From positions 39,636 to 103,635 of the IMG/VR virus record IMGVR_UViG_3300009537_000002: DNA of 64,000 nucleotides. The stretch is one strand, 5' to 3'. The notes under the pieces were generated by a model, which was not told where the DNA came from, searched no databases, and worked only from the letters and a program-made list of their open reading frames with translations. The stretch comes from a virus. Shown here piece after piece: positions 1-8,300 of this stretch. The first letter of the stretch is position 1. Each line of letters opens with the position of its first letter. Made by a program: the position numbers and the translations under genes.

Positions 1-279
1 GTCCAGAAGTAGCAGATCCTCATTGTCACCGAAACCTGATTGTAGATCAGCTTCGTCAATACCTGATAACGTTGGATCCCAAATAGACGGAGCGAACGCT
101 GCAGCTCGAAACTCACCTTCCTCAGGCCACGACCGACCGTCCCACTTCCACCCCTGAATAGTCTTGTCGGTGCCTGGATGTGGAACAGTAGTGAACTGCG
201 ATTGCTGACCGATCAACTTGTCTTCCACTCTTGTGAATACATGAGTGATCGTATCAATGTTAACTGTGAAGGCTGGCAT
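1..279 (-). CDS. Hypothetical protein, 3' end beyond the window
   Basis: The reading frame starts with ATG at 279-277 and stays open for 93 codons to the window edge. The start overlaps the stop of the upstream gene as TAATG, so translation is probably coupled. The visible part is acidic and Trp-containing (a GWKWDG segment near residue 44) with no recognisable domain. Its place after the baseplate wedge genes suggests another baseplate or tail-tip protein, but this rests on position only. Confidence 0.7.
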   Translation of the reverse strand, partial: MPAFTVNIDTITHVFTRVEDKLIGQQSQFTTVPHPGTDKTIQGWKWDGRSWPEEGEFRAAAFAPSIWDPTLSGIDEADLQSGFGDNEDLLLLD

Positions 280-1178
280 TATAACCCCCAGTTAGCTGGA
301 AAAACACTCATCAGCTCATTGATAACATCTGCACCTAGCGCAGTGGGTAGCCCATTGGAATCGACACCGTCGTCGCCCGTGATTTGTTCAAACATCTTGG
401 TCTTGAAATCATCAGACTGCAGGTTATGGATAACAACCGGACTGGACTCTGCAACGAAGTTGTCGTTGCGATAGGAGTATTTCACAAAGGAGCCTGAGGC
501 AGGAGCAGCTCTAGCTAGGATGAGCCCTTCTTTGTGATTGATAGTGTAATCCCCCGGCCGCTCAAGCTCAATCTCGGTGTTCACCAGTCTAGTCAGATTA
601 GGTGAACGAACAGTTACGGTACCAGGAATTAGATTGTTGTTAGCCAAGACAATCCTGGAACCAGCTCCACTGATCTGTTCCACAGGGATCTGTACCACAG
701 AGCTCTGATTGAAGATTGTCATAGACCTCTTGTTGGCAGGAATCAGACCCGTGAGGGTGGCCACAAAGAACCCTGTGCCATTGATGGTATTCCTGAGCTC
801 TTCCAGAGTCCATGACCCTCCTTCTCGGTCAAATCTCTCAATGGTTTGCAGAATAGTCCTCTGCCCGAAGTCGCTATAGAGGATACATTTGGTCTCTTCG
901 AAGACTACGGCAGGACTAGGCAGGAGGGGGTCATCATTGCTGTTCTTGAGAGGAACGATAGTCATCGTGTCCTCTATCTCCAGACCAAGCTCTCGAGTGA
1001 TGCCATTGATAAGACCACGGTAGGTGGACCCCGCCCTGCGAACAAACACGTCCAGAAGCCGCTTCTTGTAAGCGGGATTTCTCTCTGCCTCCAAACGAAT
1101 GAGTCCGAGCAAAACACCATGGCGATCAAACTCATTGAACACCTGATGTGACTCAGGGACTGCGCTAATCCTAGCCAT
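279..1178 (-). CDS. Putative baseplate-associated structural protein, 299 aa
   Basis: An unrecognised protein in the baseplate block. The first ~60 residues are charged and probably helical; the rest is rich in beta-prone stretches typical of virion proteins. The start overlaps the end of the 543-residue gene by 8 bases, and its own stop overlaps the next start as TAATG. It lies two genes after the gpJ-like wedge protein, so it may be a further wedge or tail-tip component. No catalytic motif was seen. Confidence 0.75.
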   Translation of the reverse strand: MARISAVPESHQVFNEFDRHGVLLGLIRLEAERNPAYKKRLLDVFVRRAGSTYRGLINGITRELGLEIEDTMTIVPLKNSNDDPLLPSPAVVFEETKCILYSDFGQRTILQTIERFDREGGSWTLEELRNTINGTGFFVATLTGLIPANKRSMTIFNQSSVVQIPVEQISGAGSRIVLANNNLIPGTVTVRSPNLTRLVNTEIELERPGDYTINHKEGLILARAAPASGSFVKYSYRNDNFVAESSPVVIHNLQSDDFKTKMFEQITGDDGVDSNGLPTALGADVINELMSVFPANWGL

Positions 1179-2802
1179 CGGTCTCGATTCCTACCTCCTC
1201 GTAGTTTTCATGGAAGTACATGATTTTGTTTTCATAGTCGATCAACATTATATCCTTGTGCAGGTCAATACGGTAGTACTTGCCTGCAGCTAGGACCCAC
1301 ATCTTTTGATCGGCATCAAAATCGATACCCTCAATAGGATCGGGCACGAAGCTACTAATGTCGATGGTGGTCACGGGAGTTTTGAATCTCGCCCTAAAAA
1401 TCCTACGCCAGTTCTGTACCTCACCATCTACAAAGGTAGCCTCAAGCACCACAAGATACTCACCGCGCTGAGTAGTTGGAATAGAGATCAAGTTCTCTAC
1501 GGTGCGTGTGATAGGTGTACCTTCAGGAACCTTATTCACGAAGTCGGAGGTAAATGCCACAGCTACACCATCTAACAGGCCAAACTTCTGACCATCTGGG
1601 CGTTGATACCAGACACGATACTCAGCTAGCTCCTTAAGTGGTCGAGCATGCCATGGTTCAAATTCAATGTCTTCGCCCAGCAATACGTCATAGGTATCGT
1701 ACTCAAACTGAACGTGTGCACCAGCAGTGCTGTCTCGTGTTGCGTCTACACCAGACACAGTATTCTCGCTAAGGTCATAGGCATAAAGTTTGTTGTCGGC
1801 TGTTGCCACCCAGGCCAGGTCTTTGTAAGGCTGCAATGCTACATCTACACCACTCACCGTGATGTTGACTCCACTGATTGTGTCAGCTGTATCAACCAGT
1901 AGCTCCCAACTCTCCTTGACGTCCTTGGAAGAGAAGCCCAGGACTAGTTGCTGCCATTCGTCTGTTATGTACTCGATGCGATCTAATGTAGGAATAGTTC
2001 CATTGTGGCCCAGATCCCAGAACTCATCAATCTTCTGTCTGTTCGGAGAGTACTTGATATTCCACGGAGAGATGTAGGGACCACCATTGAAGTCAGCAGA
2101 GGTTATATCAATCTGAACCCCATCTTCCATATCAAAGGCCTGGACAGAAATAACCGTCTTCCAATCCTTGCGAGTCTTCTGCTTTTGGTCCCAACCAAAA
2201 ATGAGAGTCTCTTCCTCAAACGTGTCTTTTCTGGTCTCACCACGCAGAGTGACCATACCGCGCTTAAGGCGATTGTCTTCCACAGACAAGTACTCAACAC
2301 CACCGGTAGTCTCGACAAAGATATCTCCGCCTTGAAGATGGTGTTGAAAGAGTCCAGTGACCGGAGCGTCAGGGAAATCTAGAGTGAGAAGACTGTGGTC
2401 TACACCACTGACCACTTCACCAAGGGTTGCACGGTTGGCAATAGATGTGTACCAGAAGCTCTCAATATCATTGTCATCGGCCAAGGCGACGGGATACCAA
2501 ATGCCGCTGAACAACCCACTTGTAGTAGGAGCAACAGGACAAGGGAAGAGAGGGTCAGTATTATCTTCGTCAAACTCAAAGGTGACCCCGAGTTGCACTC
2601 GATAGGTCAGGTCGATCTCATCTAGATTGGCTGTGGTCAGATACTGGTTATCACGCAGGAGCCTGAGCTGCTTCTCGAGCTTCTCGATAGGGAGACCCAT
2701 ACTGTTGAGGGTCTGGTACCCAAGCGATTGTTCGTCGATCCTGGTCTTGCTCCACGACGGAAATACGTTGACAAGCTCTTGAGAAACATCACTCTTCTTC
2801 AT
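1171..2802 (-). CDS. Putative baseplate protein with propeller-like repeats, 543 aa
   Basis: Follows the baseplate J-like gene with a one-base overlap, the place where P2-like phages carry gpI. The N-terminus (residues 1-80) is a charged helical segment. The rest is beta-rich, with two short segments (WVATADNKLYAYDL near residue 330 and a similar WVLAAGKYYRIDL near 505) that look like blades of a beta-propeller (NHL/WD-like). SGV tripeptides recur. Family not recognised; a wedge-to-fibre connector is plausible from position only. Confidence 0.7.
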   Translation of the reverse strand: MKKSDVSQELVNVFPSWSKTRIDEQSLGYQTLNSMGLPIEKLEKQLRLLRDNQYLTTANLDEIDLTYRVQLGVTFEFDEDNTDPLFPCPVAPTTSGLFSGIWYPVALADDNDIESFWYTSIANRATLGEVVSGVDHSLLTLDFPDAPVTGLFQHHLQGGDIFVETTGGVEYLSVEDNRLKRGMVTLRGETRKDTFEEETLIFGWDQKQKTRKDWKTVISVQAFDMEDGVQIDITSADFNGGPYISPWNIKYSPNRQKIDEFWDLGHNGTIPTLDRIEYITDEWQQLVLGFSSKDVKESWELLVDTADTISGVNITVSGVDVALQPYKDLAWVATADNKLYAYDLSENTVSGVDATRDSTAGAHVQFEYDTYDVLLGEDIEFEPWHARPLKELAEYRVWYQRPDGQKFGLLDGVAVAFTSDFVNKVPEGTPITRTVENLISIPTTQRGEYLVVLEATFVDGEVQNWRRIFRARFKTPVTTIDISSFVPDPIEGIDFDADQKMWVLAAGKYYRIDLHKDIMLIDYENKIMYFHENYEEVGIETDG

Positions 2803-4022
2803 TACGCTGACCTAAATAGAATTGGTGTTGCCCCCGCAAATCGGTTCTCCACAATCATTCTTTCGTCAGCCTCTGGGTCGAAGTCATCAATGAGAGTACT
2901 CCTGACCTTGTTGTCTTCTAGTCTAGACGGTCTGAAGAGAAACAGATTGTCGAAGGGCTTTATGGTACTGCCCACTTTCTTAATCAAATCAGAAGTGGCC
3001 AATGTCCGCTCTAGTGCTTCTTGTACGACAAATTCCTCCCCAATGTCCAGGTTGTTGATATAATCTGTGACGTTCTGTGTAGCAGCCTCAAGGACCTGTG
3101 TCTCCTCGTCTGTAGTCAACAACCGACGATATTGTAACGTCCCAACTAAGGAAAAGCCTAGCTCCGAAGGGCCACGCACATTAGTAACAATCCCTTGGGA
3201 TGTCACGTTAGACACAGACGTCTGAACAGTAGAGATTAGATCCACAGACACCGTTGGGGTGACAGACTTGACCAAGACGTCATAGGTACCGATTCCACGA
3301 TGGAAAGGCAGCACAGTAATGTCGGCCACACCAGGCACAACCAGAGCAGCTAGCCTAATAGCAGTAGCGTTAGCTTGCTCAGCAGATAGCGTTGCGTTAG
3401 CGATACGAAAACGATAGTTAGTGTCTGTCTCGACATCTCCACCATTGATTACATCAGCATCATTGGTGACCTTGAGAGTGTCATTGATGGAGTCCGTGTA
3501 GCCCGTAAAGTTGTGGAACCTGAGCTGGTTACGACCAACGTTCTGAGTGGACCCAGTCCTGGCGGCCTCCACTGATACAAAGGCCTCATCATCTGTTGCA
3601 GGCAAAACTGTGTCCACAATCACCCGATAGCGGACACCACTTGCTCCTGCTTCTGTGCTAATGATTGTTCCGGCCGTAACAGTAATTGAGGATCCACCGT
3701 TGATGTCTCCAAAGGTGCCGATATCCACAGCAAACCGAACATTACGATCTTCAACCGAGACAGCAGCAGCCTGTTCACCTAGTCTAGCAATACCCATCAT
3801 GTCGCCAAAGAAGTTCAGGAAGTCACCTTCAGCGGCATCCAGAAAGGCCTGAGCAAAATTCAGGTCAAAGGTGCTGTACATACGCCCAAGCTTCCTGCTG
3901 ACAGCTTCAGCAAGACCACGCATCTTACTGCCTGGAGAGCTTCTAGTGATGATTGTGGAGTTGACCAGGTCATTGATCATCTCACCGAAAATTCGTTCTT
4001 GGCTTTGGGCAAACAGCGGCAT
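2802..4022 (-). CDS. Baseplate wedge protein, gpJ/gp6-like
   Basis: 406 residues. N-terminal helices, then a beta domain with an SITVTAGTIISTEAG segment and a VEAARTGSTQNVGRNQLR segment, both typical of Baseplate_J family proteins (P2 gpJ, T4 gp6), and then the GVADITVLPFHRGIGTYDV region. These proteins build the ring around the tail hub and trigger sheath contraction. It follows the gp25-like gene by two bases, the usual gp25-then-gpJ order. The ATG start has a GGAG site eight bases upstream. Confidence 0.85.
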   Translation of the reverse strand: MPLFAQSQERIFGEMINDLVNSTIITRSSPGSKMRGLAEAVSRKLGRMYSTFDLNFAQAFLDAAEGDFLNFFGDMMGIARLGEQAAAVSVEDRNVRFAVDIGTFGDINGGSSITVTAGTIISTEAGASGVRYRVIVDTVLPATDDEAFVSVEAARTGSTQNVGRNQLRFHNFTGYTDSINDTLKVTNDADVINGGDVETDTNYRFRIANATLSAEQANATAIRLAALVVPGVADITVLPFHRGIGTYDVLVKSVTPTVSVDLISTVQTSVSNVTSQGIVTNVRGPSELGFSLVGTLQYRRLLTTDEETQVLEAATQNVTDYINNLDIGEEFVVQEALERTLATSDLIKKVGSTIKPFDNLFLFRPSRLEDNKVRSTLIDDFDPEADERMIVENRFAGATPILFRSA

Positions 4023-4024
4023 AC

Positions 4025-4501
4025 TTAGGCTCCTCTAGCGTCCCGAGTTATCTGGCTTTCTTCCAGGAAGAACACACTGTCCTCAAGAGTATCATATAGG
4101 AACGTCACGACAACAGGCTCTCCAATGCTGATATTGTTACCAGAAGTAGCCGTAGCTTCAACATTAAGCATAATCAAGGCTTGGTGTCTGCCCACTGGAA
4201 TCACACGAACGCTCACGTCCTCTGACCTGAGAATACCAGCAGCTACGAGTCGACTTTTGAATCTGCTACGCATGGCCTCTCCAACTTCTCGAGAGTTGGG
4301 TTCGCCACGGAACTCAGACATGTTAGCTCCCAGGTTGGGATGCATCTGCCAGTCATTGAACTCAGACCTAGCTATTGTATGGATCTCATTGAGGAGAGAG
4401 CGCAACAGGTCATCTTCGGTGTCCTTAAGGTCACCGTCCTTGCCCAAGATGAAATCCCCATCCCAAGTCCAGTCTAGGTCAATGCTGTCATAGTTAGCCA
4501 C
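4025..4501 (-). CDS. Baseplate wedge protein, gp25-like
   Basis: 158 residues, the usual size for gp25/gpW-type wedge proteins. The N-terminal DxDWTWDGDFxLGxDGDL segment is followed by a helical region with LLRSLLNEIHTIARS, where the family has its repeated leucine pattern, and a HPNLGANMSEFRGEPN loop. These proteins nucleate the sheath at the baseplate. The gene precedes the J-like gene. Assignment rests on motif resemblance plus order. Confidence 0.75.
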   Translation of the reverse strand: MANYDSIDLDWTWDGDFILGKDGDLKDTEDDLLRSLLNEIHTIARSEFNDWQMHPNLGANMSEFRGEPNSREVGEAMRSRFKSRLVAAGILRSEDVSVRVIPVGRHQALIMLNVEATATSGNNISIGEPVVVTFLYDTLEDSVFFLEESQITRDARGA

Positions 4502-4511
4502 GGTCCCCTCC

Positions 4512-4868
4512 TTAGGCGATGCTTGCTGGGTTCATTAGTGCTGTCATGAACCCCATGTCCTTCATGATTGTGGTGATAAATGCTAGGGGAGGAAACGGGA
4601 TCTGCCCTGGCATTGGTGTCACCAAAGTAGTTGGGATCATCTGTACAAAGTCGTTCATCTTGACGAACAATCCACCATTTCGTATATTTTCTGATGTTAC
4701 ATTCAAGACGATTGATTTCCCTGTGATAATTGTTCCATTCTTGGAAGTGGCCACGAAGTTGTTACGGTTAGCAACCATATAGGCCTTTTCCTCTGCTACC
4801 ATGAATCCAGCTTGAGAGTCCTTGGTGGCTGTCCAAATCTTCACGTTAGCCTTTTGTTTCTGTGCCAT
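4512..4868 (-). CDS. Putative baseplate or spike-associated protein, 118 aa
   Basis: The ATG at 4868 (MAQKQKANVK) is preferred over the upstream in-frame start at 4979, because AAGGAGG lies just upstream and the longer version would overlap the spike gene heavily. The central part is beta-rich (TSKNGTIITGKSIVL), followed by a Pro/Met-rich hydrophobic tail (LVTPMPGQIPFPPLAFITTI). It sits between the OB-fold spike gene and the gp25-like gene, where small spike-tip proteins often lie. No motif proves this. Confidence 0.65.
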   Translation of the reverse strand: MAQKQKANVKIWTATKDSQAGFMVAEEKAYMVANRNNFVATSKNGTIITGKSIVLNVTSENIRNGGLFVKMNDFVQMIPTTLVTPMPGQIPFPPLAFITTIMKDMGFMTALMNPASIA

Positions 4869-4878
4869 TGCTGCCTCC

Positions 4879-5343
4879 TTAGATGGAAATACCACCAGTA
4901 AAAATCTCGTGTACCTGAGTGGCCAGCTCGTTCGATCTTGTCTTCTTACGTCCTGTTCCAAAGATTGCCTCACCGGCATCGCTGATGACTTCCACTACAG
5001 ATTCTCGACCAGGAATATGCTTACCACGCCAATAGATGCGCACAATCAAGCCTTTCCTGAGAGCACCATATAGCTGGTGAATCACAGTGATAGGTTGCAG
5101 AATAGGTAGCAGAGCTCCCTCACCCTGTTGGTCAGGGCCAGCGCCAATACGAATCCTATTGCCACCACGATCAAAGATGTCCACACGGACGGTCGATTTG
5201 TCTTCGTCTACATCGGCAACAACACCATAGCTGATACGAACCTGTTCGTCTTTGGGTTCACCGCCTCTCTGCATCGACTGATCGAAGGTCTTCTGAACGG
5301 GATTTGTGTGCAGTGGTTTACCAGCTTGAGAACCCTTCAACAT
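4879..5343 (-). CDS. Baseplate central spike-like OB-fold protein
   Basis: 154 residues. Residues ~38-110 show the five-strand pattern of the gp5/gpV OB fold: ISYGVVADVDEDKSTVRVDI, a short loop, then ALRKGLIVRIYWRGK. Such proteins sit at the tip of the contractile tail tube. The gene is two bases after the 1968-residue hub gene, which fits a hub-spike complex. No C-terminal beta-helix needle is present, so the piercing tip must be another protein. Confidence 0.7.
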   Translation of the reverse strand: MLKGSQAGKPLHTNPVQKTFDQSMQRGGEPKDEQVRISYGVVADVDEDKSTVRVDIFDRGGNRIRIGAGPDQQGEGALLPILQPITVIHQLYGALRKGLIVRIYWRGKHIPGRESVVEVISDAGEAIFGTGRKKTRSNELATQVHEIFTGGISI

Positions 5344-5345
5344 TG

Positions 5346-8300
5346 TTACCTCGCAAATAGAGTATCATAGAAGTCACCCTGAGTACGACCCACCCAAGCA
5401 TTTGGCTGATACTTATCGTAAACATCACTGAGCATGAGACCAATACCCTCATCAGCTTCCTTGGCCCATTTAACAATCTCATCACCAATGCTCTGAACAA
5501 ATGTACCTTCCGTCTTCTTAATTGGCAATCCTGCCACCATGGCATTGCCACCTTTTACTAGCGGGCTATATCGGAACGGATGAGCCAGCTGGCTACGAGT
5601 GATCAACTTCTTGAAAATAAAGGTACCAATCATACCAAAGGCTGTGTTTGATGTACCTTGAGACAGAGCGTTCTCAGAGCTGTTGAAGAACATGTTGGCA
5701 ATCGGGGTAAATGCATAGTTTAATGCAACAGCTCCTGCTCCTGCTACGGATGCTACAGCAGCCAGTGAACTACCAGCGACTCCTACTGTTGTAGCCAAGT
5801 CTCCACTACCAACAGCACTTGTAGCTCCAGCAGCCACTGCACTAGGTGCACCGGTCATCAGGCTGGGCAGACTAGCGAGTCCCTGTTTTTGTAGAGCATA
5901 CTCGGCCATCAATCCCATAGCATCACTAGTGCTCAGAGTTGTGTGTTGGTTTACGTGGACTATCAAGTCTGGTGTGATCTCTGTAATGAAACCTGTGTCT
6001 TGGGAAAATCTATGGACCACTTGTTCTACTTCGATAGGACCAAACATGTCAGAGTACTCATCAAAAACATAGCAAATGTCATGTGGCTTGATACGTGGGT
6101 TTCCTACAATGACAATAGAACCACGATAGCTTTCCTTGAGAGTGTTGTATAGAAGACCAACAGCATAGCGCTTGGCCATCTCATATCCTACACAGTTAGG
6201 ATACTGAGCAAAGAGCTCACGGACATCTTCGTCCTTCACAGCAGCATCAGCACGGAGTGTGAATGTTTGGAGGTCATCGAAGACTAGCTGTGCTGTCTCG
6301 TCGCTAACATCGGCCGCATCATCACCATACTGTAGAGTCACTGTGTTGAACACGTTGCCAGATGACTCAATATTGTTCATCAAGATGTGCTGAGTGCTAG
6401 TCAGGACATGGTAGTTCCTGAATGGCTTGATGAAACCTTGGTCGAGAGCAAAGTTCTTAATCTTCTTTCTGATCCAGAACTTCCTGGCTTGCTCGTATGG
6501 GTCTAGATCTTTTTGAATATCGTCTGTGACCTGCGCAGCAGCAACTCCTGCAATTGCGCCAAGGCCTGGACCTGCAATTGCAACACCCACTGCCCCAGCT
6601 GCCAGTCCCACATTGGACGGTGCTGACTTGTTTGGATCGGTAGCCTTGTCGAGCTCGGTGCGACTATCTCTAAGCGTATCGACAGCGTCTTGTACGACCT
6701 TCTCAATACCCTCAATCTTATTGTCCTCGTTGAATGAAGGATCTCGAGCAAAGTAAAGCTGGTCGGGAACACCAAAGAACATTGTCATCCTTGGACCCCA
6801 CTTACCTTCGTAGGGTACGGGGTAGGCTATGTAGGATGGGTGGCGAAGGGTCATCTCCTGGAAGGTGTCCCACACCGTGCTGTGGTACAAAGTGTACTTG
6901 GCAGTGGAATCGAAGAGGCCCCAGATACCCCTGCCCTTTGGTGCAAAGATGTTGTCGTCCTGGGGACTTGGCACAAAGTTCCACTCGTTGCGCAAAGATC
7001 CATAAGCCGTGTTGTTGGCCTTACCGCCCTCCCAACGACCAAAATGTACAACCTCTGGGAACGAGAGCATCTCTTCAAGAATCTTACCAGTACGCCCCGT
7101 GCTGGAAAGGAACCCACCGAATGTTTTTACCTCACCATGCTGGTTCTGAACGAGCTCAACGGCGAAGCTCTGACAGACGATCTGTACCATGTCATCACTT
7201 TCACTGAACGCAATGTCAGTGATAACGCCATTCAGTACGGTCTCGAGTTCATCTGGATCGTTGTTGTATCCTAAACGCAATTGCATCTGCTGACCCGGTT
7301 TAAGCATCAATGAAGCAATCGGATTTTCATCGGCCGTGTTGGTAAGCAGAGGATCATTGTAGTCCTCAGTCACAATACGACCATCTGCTCCTCTAGGATC
7401 ATCTGGGTCAGCTAGCTCTCTGAATTTACGATTACTGAGCACACCACTAACATTGGTCATACTGATGACCGCTAGGTCAACACCAACCTTTCTACTTCTG
7501 ATTACCTTGATGTCCTTGATTGAACTATAGGAGAAGAAGTCATCAAAACCAAATCGCTTACGCTCACCGAGGTCAGATTCAATGAAGTAGAGTCGGAACG
7601 TAGGGTATGCACGAAGTAGAGAGTAACCCTGACCATTGTGCATGTCTTTCTCGAGCTGTTCGATGCTTTTGGTGAAGAGAGACTCGTTTGTTGGATTGAG
7701 TCCAACAACAGGACCCTGACACACCCTTGCTTCACCTTTGAGCTTTGCTTCTGGATCAACAAACAGACCACCCGGATCGATCATACCAAAGTGAAGGTGC
7801 GCACCTGTGCTAGCACCGGAACTTCCAACACGACCAATAATTTGACCCTGGGCCACGGACACCGTACCCAGGGCTGTCTTAGCATTAGCCAAAGCTGCAT
7901 ACTCACCTTCAAACAACATGTGAGAGTATGTGGTTTTCCAACCACCGTCATGTGCCAGTTCGATACTGTTGCCTGAGTTCTTACGAGGCTGTTCGGCCTT
8001 GTCGGGATCCCATGGCTCATCACGAATGAAGGTGATATTGCCATCAGCAGCAGCACGGACAGGCAGGCCCAATGAACCTCCACGAGCAGAGATGTCTATG
8101 CCTTTGTGGGGTGTTATTTTCCTTTCAAAGTCACCACTCTGTAGAGCTTCTGCAAAACCCTTTTTGTCAAAACCATCCTTGTTGTTGAAGAACCCAACAA
8201 TCTTTCCGGTATCTTTGTTCTTCAGCGCAATGGGGCTGATACGATCCAAATCGAACTTACTTGTCACAACCCTATTATTTGGATCAGTTGGCCAAGTCCA